64,000 bases of DNA from SAR116 cluster bacterium AG-337-N21 (GTDB lineage Bacteria; Pseudomonadota; Alphaproteobacteria; Puniceispirillales; Marisalimonadaceae). The stretch covers positions 124,001 through 188,000 of the forward strand of contig QBZZ01000001.1 in the NCBI GenBank assembly GCA_003282145.1, given 5' to 3'. The notes under the pieces were generated by a model that did not search any database, had not been told where the DNA came from, and worked only from the letters and a program-made list of their open reading frames with translations. Positions 18,309 to 26,915 of the stretch are shown piece by piece; positions within the stretch are counted from its first letter, which is position 1; each line of letters starts with the position of its first letter. Position numbers and translations under genes: made by a program.

Positions 18309-19514
18309 TTATATTATACCTTTATTTTTAAAATTACTTATTTGTTCTTCATTAAAACCAATTTCCTCAAGTACATCATGCGTATCGTCGCCAAGTTCTG
18401 GGGCAGTTTTATCACAAAAATTGCTGTCAGTTATATGAACTGGAGTTTTTAATAAACTTATGTCTTCACCACGCTTAGTTTTTAAGTGTTGTATATTTTG
18501 TCTATCTTGTAAAAATGGATTTTCAAGAGACTCTTTTAAATCTAAAATTGGTGCTGCTGGTACTATTCCACCAAATTCAATTAACCAATCTGATGTGTTC
18601 TTTTTCATTAATTCATTATCTAGAATTTTAGTTATTTCATCTCGGTTTTCTTGTCTACAAGCAAAGTTTTTAAATTGTGGGTCTTTGCTTAAATCTTCTC
18701 TACCAATTTTTTTACACAATATTGGCCAAAAACTCTCCTTATTACACATTAAAAAAATCCAGCCATCTTTTGTTTTATATAATTGACACGGTACTAAAAT
18801 TGGATGAGCCGATCTATCTAACCTTTCACTTTTAAACTCTGTGTTCAATGTCCATGCAGCCATATAGCTTTGATTAAACATAGCTGTATCAAACAAGTTT
18901 ACATCTACGTCTCTTCCCAAACCATTAGATCTTGCTGACAAAACAGCACTGACTAGACCAAAAGACATTGTAAGTCCTGACATATAATCTACAATTGAAA
19001 GTCCAAATCTTGCTGGAGGTCCACTTGGCTCACCTGTTAATGAAAAATAACCTGCCTCAGCCTGCATCAAATAATCATATCCAGGCCAATTTTTTCTGGG
19101 ACCTTCTCTTCCATATGCTGAACAATGAGCGGCAACTATAGCTTTATTAAAAGGTTTAAGTTGTTCATAAGTTATTCCAAGTTTTTCTGGAACATCACCT
19201 CTTAAATTATTACAAACAGCATCAGCATTTTCTACTAATTTCTGGAGTATAATTTTACCTTCCTTAGTTAATATATCCAAGGTTATGCTTCTTTTATTTC
19301 TGTTAAGTGCTTGAAAAAAAATACTAGATGCAGAATTCTTATTGTCTCCGTCTATGAAATAAGGGCCAATATCTCTCAAATAATCTCCGCTAGTTCCTGC
19401 TGGCTCTACTTTAATAACGTCTGCACCCATATCCGCTAAATATTGAGTTCCAAATGGACCTGCACCGTACTGTTCAAAGGCAATTACTTTAACGCCAGAT
19501 AAAGGTAAACTCAT
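18309..19514 (-). CDS. CaiB/BaiF family CoA-transferase (A)
   Basis: A 401-residue class III CoA-transferase. Seen: N-terminal LPLSGVKVIAFEQYGAGPFGTQYLADMGADVIKVE pattern (summarised), CNNLRGDVPEKLG, and the nucleophilic aspartate at about 176 in SIVDYMSGL, which in formyl-CoA transferase forms the acyl anhydride. These enzymes move CoA between carboxylic acids, activating a substrate without ATP. It lies 12 bases downstream of the MaoC gene on the same strand, after the CitE-type lyase, and about 110 bases upstream of dctP. Relatives include succinyl-CoA:mesaconate/itaconate/citramalate transferases. Which acid is used here is not shown. Confidence 0.9.
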   Translation of the reverse strand: MSLPLSGVKVIAFEQYGAGPFGTQYLADMGADVIKVEPAGTSGDYLRDIGPYFIDGDNKNSASSIFFQALNRNKRSITLDILTKEGKIILQKLVENADAVCNNLRGDVPEKLGITYEQLKPFNKAIVAAHCSAYGREGPRKNWPGYDYLMQAEAGYFSLTGEPSGPPARFGLSIVDYMSGLTMSFGLVSAVLSARSNGLGRDVDVNLFDTAMFNQSYMAAWTLNTEFKSERLDRSAHPILVPCQLYKTKDGWIFLMCNKESFWPILCKKIGREDLSKDPQFKNFACRQENRDEITKILDNELMKKNTSDWLIEFGGIVPAAPILDLKESLENPFLQDRQNIQHLKTKRGEDISLLKTPVHITDSNFCDKTAPELGDDTHDVLEEIGFNEEQISNFKNKGII

Positions 19515-19526
19515 TAATATTGCTCT

Positions 19527-20066
19527 CTAATTAGCAGTTTCTTCTATAATTTTGTCAACTACACTGTGTCCTCGTTTAGCCACAAGAAAAGACCTAACCA
19601 TATCCATAACGACAACCTTATCCTGATTTTTCCCAATATGTCTAACCTTAACAATACCTTGAGTTGGTCTGGATTTTGATACTCTTTTGTCTAAGACTTC
19701 TGTTTCAGAATATAAAGTATCTCCAACAAATACAGGTGCTGGGATTTTAATTTCTTCCCATCCCAAATTAGCAATAGCTTTTTGACTTGTACCGCTAACA
19801 CACATTCCAGTTACTAGAGCCAATGTGAAGGCAGAGTTTACTAAATATTTTCCAAATTCTGACTTGGATGCATAATTTGCATCAAAATGTATTGGGTGTG
19901 TGTTCATTGTTAGGTTGGTAAACCATATATTGTCAGCTTCACTTACTGTTCTACCTGGCCAATGTTCGTAAACATCACCAACTTGAAAATCTTCAAAATA
20001 TCTGCCTGGATCTTCTCTATACCTATGTGGACCTATTTTTCTAATTCCGTATGTGTTGTCATCCAT
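19527..20066 (-). CDS. MaoC-family (hotdog) dehydratase/hydratase, 179 residues
   Basis: Single hotdog-fold protein. The hydratase-2 region reads MNTHPIHFDANYA around residue 55: the histidine is kept, but the aspartate that normally comes four residues before the NP is not obvious, as in a subgroup related to mesaconyl-CoA hydratases. A GWEEIKIPAPVFVGDTL segment follows in the usual place. Such enzymes add water to, or remove it from, an enoyl-CoA. Its ATG directly follows the TAG of the CitE-type lyase, with GGAGG inside the lyase gene, so the two are translationally coupled. It is much shorter than the two-domain hydratases of the 3-hydroxypropionate bicycle (about 350). Confidence 0.85.
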   Translation of the reverse strand: MDDNTYGIRKIGPHRYREDPGRYFEDFQVGDVYEHWPGRTVSEADNIWFTNLTMNTHPIHFDANYASKSEFGKYLVNSAFTLALVTGMCVSGTSQKAIANLGWEEIKIPAPVFVGDTLYSETEVLDKRVSKSRPTQGIVKVRHIGKNQDKVVVMDMVRSFLVAKRGHSVVDKIIEETAN

Positions 20067-20879
20067 CTAATCCTCCCTTGATATAATCTGTCTAGCTACT
20101 GCTAATACAGGTGCGTCAACCATCTTGCCTTGATATTTGAAGGCTCCAGTACCTGCAGTTTTAGCTTCTTCTAAAACACCCTTTGCCCATTCTAATTCTT
20201 GACTTGTCGGTCTGTAAGCATCATGAATCGGTTTAATTTGGTCTGGATGAATTGCAAACCGCCCTTTAAATCCCATAGTTTTGACATATTGGGTTTCTTC
20301 TCTACAACCATCAGGATCTCTAAAATCTAACCATACACCGTCAAGGGCATCGGCGTTGTATAGAGCAGCGGCGTTAATAATTTTACCTCTACCGTAAGCT
20401 AAACTAGCTTTACCCATGTCTCCACCTGTAGATGCGCAATAATCTGCTGAACCAAATCCTATTCCAGAAAATTCTATATTTGAACAATTCCAACTCTCAA
20501 CTGTTGCGATACCCCGTGGAGTTTCTATTTGTGGTAATATTAAAATATTAGTTCCAAGGTCTTTTAAAAAAGTTCTACACTCATCGGCAGATTCTATTTT
20601 GGGGATGGCTATAGAATAAGGAAGAGTTGATAGAGATTTTAACATCTTTATATCATCTTGATATTCGTCAGTGTCCAAGGCGTTAATTCGTAATAAAAAC
20701 TTGTCCGGTTGACCATCAAAGTTTCTATTTGCTAAATCAGCAAAATTAGATCTACCAAGGGCTTTTTTATCGTGAGCCAGACCATCTTCTAAGTCAAAAA
20801 TTACTTTGTCCGCTCCAGATCCTAGAGCTTTAGGTAATCTCTCAATTTTATCTGTTGGTAAAAATAAAATGCTTCTCAA
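20067..20879 (-). CDS. CitE/HpcH-type CoA-ester lyase
   Basis: A 270-residue TIM-barrel lyase of the malyl-CoA/citramalyl-CoA lyase group. Seen: KVIFDLEDGL near residue 30, the catalytic arginine in LLRINALDT near 64, PQIETPRG with the metal-binding glutamate near 140, GSADYCASTGGD, and GFKGRFAIHPDQI. CitE relatives cleave malyl-CoA, methylmalyl-CoA or citramalyl-CoA into acetyl-CoA or propionyl-CoA plus glyoxylate or pyruvate. No citrate lyase alpha or gamma subunit is near, so free CoA esters are the likely substrate. It is coupled to the MaoC gene downstream and lies 24 bases after a CoA-transferase gene. Confidence 0.9.
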   Translation of the reverse strand: MRSILFLPTDKIERLPKALGSGADKVIFDLEDGLAHDKKALGRSNFADLANRNFDGQPDKFLLRINALDTDEYQDDIKMLKSLSTLPYSIAIPKIESADECRTFLKDLGTNILILPQIETPRGIATVESWNCSNIEFSGIGFGSADYCASTGGDMGKASLAYGRGKIINAAALYNADALDGVWLDFRDPDGCREETQYVKTMGFKGRFAIHPDQIKPIHDAYRPTSQELEWAKGVLEEAKTAGTGAFKYQGKMVDAPVLAVARQIISRED

Positions 20880-20903
20880 AGTAAACTCCTATTTTTTATA
20901 ATT

Positions 20904-22061
20904 TTATATAAAACTAAATTCAGTTCTAATCATTTTGCCATGCTCATCTAATTCAGGCATTTTGTTTACATCTGGTATAAAATTATCATGTATAGCACCA
21001 GGGCCTAAAACTTTTACCTTTCCATTTTTTGTATCAATTTCTATAAAGTTATTTTGTGGATGGTTTTTTAATTGTTCCATATCAGAAATTCTTCCATAAG
21101 CAACACTAGCTTCTTCAAGTTTTCTAATTAATTCTTCTCGTTCGAATTTCATAAATTTATCTTGAATAATTTTCTCTGTTAGCTCTCTATTAGCCACTCG
21201 ATCGGAATTAGTTTTAAAACGATTATCATTTGCCATAAATTCATCATCCAACACTATTTTACACAAATTAGCCCATTCTCTGTCATTTTGGATTGCTATC
21301 AATAAAGTTAGCTTGTCTTTACAAGCGTATGCACCATATGGGACAATTATTGGGTGTGTCATACCGTTTCTTTTGGGAACTTTTTGATTATAAACATAAC
21401 CTAAATAAAAAGGGTTCATCCAATCAGCGAGTGAATTAAACATTGATACTGAAATGTGTCTTCCTTTTCCAGTTATACTTCTTTTAATTATTGCTTGCAA
21501 AATTGCTTGATATGCGGTCATACCTGCAGAAATATCACAAACTGATGGACCAACTTTTGCTCTTCCATCAAATCCTTCTTTATCTGGTAGACCAGTAATA
21601 TCAATAACTCCAGTTTCAGCTTGTATTAACATGTCATAGGCTTTTTGGTTTTTATAAGGACCTTCATCTCCAAAACCAGAAATAGAACATGTAATTAAAG
21701 AAGGATATTTTAATCTTAATTCTTTTAAATCTAAACCAAGACGTTCAAATGCACCTGGGGCTAGGTTTTGAATTAAAATATCTGATTTAGCAATAATATT
21801 TTCAAAAATAGCCATATCTTCTTTATTTTTAAGATCTAAGGCAATTGATTCTTTACCCCTATTTAACCAAACAAAATAGGCGCTATTACCAAGAGCGTTA
21901 CTATCATAATTCCTAGCAAAATCACCCTCTGGTCTTTCTACTTTAATTACTCTAGCACCTGCATCAGCTAGTCTACATGATGTGTACGGAGCAGCAACGG
22001 CTTGTTCAACTGTTACAACTAACAAACCCTCTAAATCTTTAGATGAATTTTGTGCATTCAT
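20904..22061 (-). CDS. CaiB/BaiF family CoA-transferase (B)
   Basis: A 385-residue class III CoA-transferase with the nucleophilic aspartate at about 176 (GPSVCDISAG), the QNLAPGAFERLGL loop and GKGRHISVSMFNS downstream, all in family order. The protein is quite different from CoA-transferase A in this cluster, so they are not recent duplicates. Its start overlaps the stop of the upstream MmgE/PrpD gene by one base (TAATG), a sign of coupled translation. It probably makes the CoA ester that the CitE-type lyase or MaoC proteins use. The donor (succinyl-CoA, acetyl-CoA or another) is not readable. Confidence 0.9.
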   Translation of the reverse strand: MNAQNSSKDLEGLLVVTVEQAVAAPYTSCRLADAGARVIKVERPEGDFARNYDSNALGNSAYFVWLNRGKESIALDLKNKEDMAIFENIIAKSDILIQNLAPGAFERLGLDLKELRLKYPSLITCSISGFGDEGPYKNQKAYDMLIQAETGVIDITGLPDKEGFDGRAKVGPSVCDISAGMTAYQAILQAIIKRSITGKGRHISVSMFNSLADWMNPFYLGYVYNQKVPKRNGMTHPIIVPYGAYACKDKLTLLIAIQNDREWANLCKIVLDDEFMANDNRFKTNSDRVANRELTEKIIQDKFMKFEREELIRKLEEASVAYGRISDMEQLKNHPQNNFIEIDTKNGKVKVLGPGAIHDNFIPDVNKMPELDEHGKMIRTEFSFI

Positions 22062-23383
22062 TAGCTAACCAAACAATCAACTAGAGCATCAACTTTATTT
22101 TCATTAGGGGCATTTAATATTTTAGAAATTTGATTTGATTTGATCTCTGAAAGTAAAGAAACTGATTTATTTACAATTTTAGTTTCTAGAATATTATTCT
22201 CAATTTTATCTGACAAGTCGTGTTTGTTTTTGACATTACTAGAACCATCCTTAATTGAAATTAAAGATTGAGTGTTGCTTAAATTATCATTGGGTATCAC
22301 TCTTACTTTATCTCTAATATTATTTAAATTATCATCAAAACATATTTCATCGCTATATGTATCTAAGTCAGACGTATCTTTACCATAAATTGACATCGCT
22401 GCGGTTAATTTATAAGAAAATTTTGATTCCAATCCTGTTTTTGGTTCTTCAATATTACAAACTTTCAACCATGAAGGGTTAGTCTCAATTGCGATTTCCT
22501 CTATTGTTTCAGGGTTAAAATTATTTTCTAACTTCATCTCATCAAGCGCCTCTAAGAAAGAGTGTAGGCCATGACAACATGCATGAAACTTGTATTTAAT
22601 TTCAGGAAATAAATAATCTGTGCCTAAATTTTCTATAGCTCTAGAAGGAATTTTTTTATCCCAACCGTGTGTTAAGAAAAAACCCTGCTCACATTCAATA
22701 CCATCTTCTTTTGATACAAATCCAAGCTTTGACAATTTAGCAGCTTCAATACCATTTGAAGCAGCCATTCCGGCATGAAATGGTTTACCCATAGTTCCAA
22801 ATTGAGATTTAATTCCTGAAGCTCTGGTGGATACTAATCCAAGAGCATTTATTGTTTGATCTTCATTCAGATTTAATAGTTTTGAAGCAACAATTGTTGA
22901 ACCAAACGAACCACTAGTAGCGGTTTGGTGAAAACCCGCGTTATAATGAGAGTATCCTAAGATATGTCCTATTCTCGTTGAAACCTCCACTCCTGCCATA
23001 TAGGCAAGTAATATATCTTCAATCGAAGAACCTAATTCTTCACCTAATGCCAAAGCAGCTGGTAATGCACTGGAAGTTGGATGGCCGACAAAAAGAAAAT
23101 GCGTGTCATCATAATCTAATGCATGTCCTGTTGCTCCATTAGCTAAGGCTGCTCCTCTGGAGGAAACTTTATGACCAGTAGAAATTACCCTTGCTTGGTT
23201 AACACCATTTTCTTCTTTAACCATTTCAGAAACGATTTTAGAAACCGGTTCTTTTTTTGCAGCATACGCAACACCACACCAATCTAATATAGACATTTTT
23301 GCAAAAAATCTCATTTCATCGTTAAAGCTATCTAATTTACAATTAGATCCAAAACTACCAAACAATTTTGTTATCGATACCAT
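22061..23383 (-). CDS. MmgE/PrpD family protein (second of three)
   Basis: A 440-residue protein with HALDYDDTHFLFVGHPTSSALPAALALGEE as the active-site region (in outline; DDT near residue 93), then FHQTATSGSFGS and an atypical C-terminal third. PrpD relatives include 2-methylcitrate dehydratase and the cis-aconitate decarboxylase that makes itaconate. The window neighbours (CoA-transferases, MaoC hydratases, CitE-type lyase) make a role on a branched polycarboxylate attractive, but this is inference. GGAGG lies five bases before the ATG, and the gene is coupled to CoA-transferase B by a TAATG overlap. Confidence 0.87.
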   Translation of the reverse strand: MVSITKLFGSFGSNCKLDSFNDEMRFFAKMSILDWCGVAYAAKKEPVSKIVSEMVKEENGVNQARVISTGHKVSSRGAALANGATGHALDYDDTHFLFVGHPTSSALPAALALGEELGSSIEDILLAYMAGVEVSTRIGHILGYSHYNAGFHQTATSGSFGSTIVASKLLNLNEDQTINALGLVSTRASGIKSQFGTMGKPFHAGMAASNGIEAAKLSKLGFVSKEDGIECEQGFFLTHGWDKKIPSRAIENLGTDYLFPEIKYKFHACCHGLHSFLEALDEMKLENNFNPETIEEIAIETNPSWLKVCNIEEPKTGLESKFSYKLTAAMSIYGKDTSDLDTYSDEICFDDNLNNIRDKVRVIPNDNLSNTQSLISIKDGSSNVKNKHDLSDKIENNILETKIVNKSVSLLSEIKSNQISKILNAPNENKVDALVDCLVS

Positions 23384-23401
23384 GTTTTCCTCCTATAATT
23401 T

Positions 23402-24259
23402 TTATTCAAAATGTGCTTCAGCTTGCATGGTCATGCCCGAACCTTCGACTGCACCCCAACAAGTAACACTTCCATCTGTATTTCCCTTAGCGCCGATTAT
23501 ATAGTCGCTATTAGCAAAAACAGGAGCCATGACTTTGTGATTAAAAGAAGTTACAGGTTTACCCTTAAGTTTTTCTGCAGCCCTAAGTAAGAATGTTGCT
23601 TGTAGGGGACCATGCACTATTAAATCAGGATAATTTTCTTCATTTTTAGAATATGGATAGTCATAATGAATTCTGTGCCCAACAAAACCAATTGCCGAAT
23701 AACGAAATAAAATAGTAGGATGCATAAAAATTGTTTCAGTGAAGTCTGCATCTTTTGGTATAACATCTGATACTCCAGACCCTCCCCCAGCCTTAGTTAG
23801 ATCACGATAAACAATATTATGTAATTCATGTAAACGAACGTCGTCATCAACTAAATATTCATATTCTGCAGTTACAAAACATAACTTACCTGTTCGACCT
23901 TCTTTTAATTTGATGTCAGCCACTTTAGATTTTTTTATTACCTTATCACCTACTCTTAGAGGGGCTTTTACTTTAATTTGACTTCCTGCCCACATTCTTC
24001 TTGGCAGTGGGACTGGTGGCAGAAAGTCACCACGTGCGGGATGAGAATCAACACCAAGTTCATCATTTTTTTTTAAATTCCAACCTAACATCCAATGTAA
24101 CCCAGTAGTCGCAGCGTCACCAATTGCAGGATCACCTGGATCAATGTTTAGAGTGGCCCTATACCTTTGTTCAACAATTGGTGTAAGATAATCTGTAACC
24201 ATTTCTATATTGCCAAGCCATTTATTTAAATGATTGATATCTAATTCTTCATTATTCAT
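23402..24259 (-). CDS. Two-domain MaoC-like (FAS1-type) hydratase resembling mesaconyl-C4-CoA / itaconyl-CoA hydratase
   Basis: A 285-residue double-hotdog protein. The N-terminal half has the WMLGWNL, HPARGDFLPPVPLPRRMWAG landmarks (short form) of FAS1-like dehydratases. The C-terminal half has FRYSAIGFVGHRIHYDYPYS, then LIVHGPLQATFLL, where the histidine and aspartate form the hydratase site. This layout is that of mesaconyl-C4-CoA hydratase in Chloroflexus and of itaconyl-CoA hydratase in Pseudomonas. It is the first gene of the minus-strand block, 18 bases before the PrpD gene, so it likely shares their transcript. Substrate assignment is by family resemblance only. Confidence 0.85.
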   Translation of the reverse strand: MNNEELDINHLNKWLGNIEMVTDYLTPIVEQRYRATLNIDPGDPAIGDAATTGLHWMLGWNLKKNDELGVDSHPARGDFLPPVPLPRRMWAGSQIKVKAPLRVGDKVIKKSKVADIKLKEGRTGKLCFVTAEYEYLVDDDVRLHELHNIVYRDLTKAGGGSGVSDVIPKDADFTETIFMHPTILFRYSAIGFVGHRIHYDYPYSKNEENYPDLIVHGPLQATFLLRAAEKLKGKPVTSFNHKVMAPVFANSDYIIGAKGNTDGSVTCWGAVEGSGMTMQAEAHFE

Positions 24260-24364
24260 TTGCTGAACCTCAAATTTTTTTAAAGTAATATTATTAAAAA
24301 CTATTTAATATAAAAGATATATTATTATCAATTAATAAAATATCAAAATAAGTGGAATTTCAAT

Positions 24365-24709
24365 ATGCCTTCTTTAATTTTACATATCGATGAAAGCTTA
24401 GATTCTAATTTTAAAAAGTCAGAAATTAAATTTATTGAAAAACAAATAACAGACATAATTATAGATAAACTCGATGCTGAAGAAAATAATTGTCAAATTA
24501 TTTGGGTTAAAAGCAAAACCTTTACTTCAAAATATAAACTTTATGGCGAAATGAAATTTAGAGAAAAAGAAAGTAGAGCTATAAATAGTAGAGAAAAATG
24601 TCTGAAAAAAATAGGTGATATTTTAAAAAATAAATTTAATGTTTTTGTAAGACTTAGAGCATTTTCTATAAAAGAAGCTTGCATAACCGCTCTAGACTTA
24701 AAAGAATAG
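24365..24709 (+). CDS. Small protein, possible tautomerase-superfamily member
   Basis: A 114-residue protein whose mature N-terminus would be proline (MPSLILHID), the catalytic base of 4-oxalocrotonate and CHMI-type tautomerases once Met is removed. The length and an early beta strand followed by a long helix fit that fold, and an arginine-rich EKESRAINSREKCL segment lies mid-way. I do not recognise a specific family. It is the first gene of a plus-strand run that continues with a crotonase 33 bases later. A tautomerase would be logical beside unsaturated-acid enzymes, but the call is tentative. Confidence 0.45.
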   Translation: MPSLILHIDESLDSNFKKSEIKFIEKQITDIIIDKLDAEENNCQIIWVKSKTFTSKYKLYGEMKFREKESRAINSREKCLKKIGDILKNKFNVFVRLRAFSIKEACITALDLKE

Positions 24710-24742
24710 GTTAATTGTTGAATTAATTTAGAAGGATGAAAA

Positions 24743-25549
24743 ATGAGTGAGGGTGTTGTTTTAACAAGTATAGATAGCAGAGGTATTGCTGAGGTTATCT
24801 TAAATCGTCCTGAAAGAAACAATGCTTATAATGGAACTATGATTGACGAGCTAATTAAAAGTTTTACATCTTTATATAATAATGATGATGTTAGAGTAGT
24901 TCTTATAAGAGGTAATGGAAAGCATTTTCAAGGTGGTGCAGATTTAGAGTGGCTTAAAGAGATTAGTAAATTAAATAAAGAAGAAAATATAGAAGTATCT
25001 AGAAAAACAGCTTCTGCAATAAAGGGACTTACAGAATTTCCAAAACCTACTATAGCTATGATCCATGGAGGCTGCTTTGGAGGGGGTACTGGTATTGCAG
25101 CTGCAGCTGATATTGTAGTTGCTAGCGAAGATGCTATTTTTTCTATTGCGGAGGCAAGATGGGGTGTAATGGCAGGAATCATTATTCCTCATCTAAATGC
25201 TAGTATAGGTGTAAGAAACGTCAGAAGATACGCGTTAACTTGCGAACGTTTTGATGCTCATGAAGCCAAAAATATTGGTCTAGTCCACCAGATTTGTGAA
25301 ACTGAAGAGATGAATGATGCTGTGAAGTCTATTATTGAAAGTTTGTTAATGTGTGCTCCTAGTGCACTTGAAATGACAAAAAAAAGAGCATTAATTGAAA
25401 GTGGTTTAATATTATCAGACGATAAATTTGAAGAATTAATACTAGAGCATTCTCAAAAGAGAATGACTAGCGAAGCAACTGAGGGATTAAATAGTTTTCT
25501 TGAGAAGAGAGTTGCCTCTTGGTATCAAAAAAAATTTATAGGGAAATAA
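24743..25549 (+). CDS. Enoyl-CoA hydratase/isomerase family protein (crotonase A)
   Basis: A 268-residue crotonase. Seen: LNRPERNNAYN near residue 18, the first oxyanion loop HFQGGADLEWL near 57, the second oxyanion glycine region GGCFGGGTGIAAAAD near 106, and the SIAEARWGVMAG stretch whose glutamate is placed like that of methylglutaconyl-CoA hydratases. It would hydrate an enoyl-CoA or shift its double bond. AAGGA precedes the ATG. It is followed three bases later by a fumarase-superfamily lyase, so the two are co-translated. The substrate is not known. Confidence 0.9.
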   Translation: MSEGVVLTSIDSRGIAEVILNRPERNNAYNGTMIDELIKSFTSLYNNDDVRVVLIRGNGKHFQGGADLEWLKEISKLNKEENIEVSRKTASAIKGLTEFPKPTIAMIHGGCFGGGTGIAAAADIVVASEDAIFSIAEARWGVMAGIIIPHLNASIGVRNVRRYALTCERFDAHEAKNIGLVHQICETEEMNDAVKSIIESLLMCAPSALEMTKKRALIESGLILSDDKFEELILEHSQKRMTSEATEGLNSFLEKRVASWYQKKFIGK

Positions 25550-25552
25550 ATA

Positions 25553-26899
25553 ATGCCAGCCTTAGTCACTAATTCAAAAATATGGGGTGAAATGTTTGGT
25601 ACAAGTGAAATGCATTATTTGTTTTCAGATGAAAAAACCACTCAATTATATTTAGATGTCGAAGCCGCTTTAGCAAGATCACAGTCTAAATTAGGTATTA
25701 TACCGAGTGAGGCTGGACAAAAAATAAGTGACGCAGCCAAAATAGACATAATTGATTGGGAAAAACTACAAAAGAGGACATCAATTGTTGGCTACCCTAT
25801 TTTACCTGTAGTAGAACAATTAAGTGATAATGTAAGTGATGGTTATGGACAATACTGTCACTGGGGCGCTACTACCCAAGACATTATGGATACTGCTGAT
25901 GTAATTCAAATAAGGGAAGGGTTTAAACTACTCTCTTCAGATTTAGATTCTATTTCAAATGCACTAGTTAAAATTATCAATGAGCATATAAAAACCCCAA
26001 TGGCAGGAAGAACACACTTACAACACGCCTTACCAGTATCTTTTGGCTATAAGGCATCAACTTGGTTGTCTAGTATTGATAGACATAGAAAAAGACTAGA
26101 AGAAATTAAGGCTCGTGTGTTTAATCTTTCATTCTTCGGTGCTGCGGGAACTCTTGCTTCGCTGGGTGAAATTGATGGATTAAAAACTCAATCAGCATTA
26201 GCAGACGAATTAAATTTAAATGTGCCTGATGTAAGTTGGCATTCAATTAGAGATAACTTTTGTGAAGTAACTGGTTGGCTTGCTTTGGTAGGAGCTTCGC
26301 TAGGTAAAATAGCCTATGATGTAATGTTAATGATGCAAACTGAAACACAGGAAGTTGCTGAACCTTTCCTTCATGGAAGAGGCTCTTCTTCCACAATGCC
26401 CCAGAAAAGAAATCCTATTTCTTCAGAGGTAATGTTAGCTTGTTCAAAACTACTACGCGAACATCATTCGTCTATGCTTGATGCTATGGTTCTTGACCAT
26501 GAAAGAGCAACTGGTCAATGGCATGTTGAATGGTATGCATTACCTAACGCCTTTATTATTGCTTCTTCATCTTTTAGTGCCGCTAAATTTCTTTTAGAAG
26601 GACTGGAAATTTCTCCACAAAAAATGAAAGAAAATATTTACAAAACCAATGGATTAATTGTTGCAGAAGCAGTTATGATGGCCCTAGCCCCTCATCTTGG
26701 TAGACAAATTGCTCACGATATAGTCTATGACTGCTGTCGTCACTCTATAAAAAATAATATTCCATTTATTGACTCACTTTTAAAAGACGGAAAAATTTCT
26801 AATATTTTTAATAGAGATGATTTGTCAAAAATTGTTGATCCAGCCAATTATCTTGGGGCAGCTCCGGCAATGGCAAGTAGACTTCTAATTAATAGATAA
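25553..26899 (+). CDS. Fumarase/aspartase-superfamily lyase, 3-carboxymuconate cycloisomerase (PcaB)-like
   Basis: A 448-residue protein with three superfamily regions in order: HWGATTQDIMDT near residue 100, GRTHLQHALPVSFGYKAS near 150, and the signature GSSTMPQKRNP near 280. The last reads STMPQKRNP as in PcaB rather than the SAMPHKRNP of adenylosuccinate lyase. PcaB cyclises 3-carboxy-cis,cis-muconate after ring opening of protocatechuate, and this window does encode protocatechuate 3,4-dioxygenase about 16 kb away. However, it sits in a crotonase/thioesterase operon, so another carboxylate substrate is possible. Only three bases separate it from the crotonase gene. Confidence 0.8.
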   Translation: MPALVTNSKIWGEMFGTSEMHYLFSDEKTTQLYLDVEAALARSQSKLGIIPSEAGQKISDAAKIDIIDWEKLQKRTSIVGYPILPVVEQLSDNVSDGYGQYCHWGATTQDIMDTADVIQIREGFKLLSSDLDSISNALVKIINEHIKTPMAGRTHLQHALPVSFGYKASTWLSSIDRHRKRLEEIKARVFNLSFFGAAGTLASLGEIDGLKTQSALADELNLNVPDVSWHSIRDNFCEVTGWLALVGASLGKIAYDVMLMMQTETQEVAEPFLHGRGSSSTMPQKRNPISSEVMLACSKLLREHHSSMLDAMVLDHERATGQWHVEWYALPNAFIIASSSFSAAKFLLEGLEISPQKMKENIYKTNGLIVAEAVMMALAPHLGRQIAHDIVYDCCRHSIKNNIPFIDSLLKDGKISNIFNRDDLSKIVDPANYLGAAPAMASRLLINR

Positions 26900-26915
26900 A
26901 AGTATTGGGTGTATA

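Noticed and set aside
23402-24259. Assigning the cluster directly to the 3-hydroxypropionate bicycle
   Set aside because: The hydratase, CoA-transferase and lyase resemble Meh/Mct/Mcl, but the second hydratase is half the expected size and malonyl-CoA reductase and propionyl-CoA synthase are not in the window, so autotrophic fixation is not supported.
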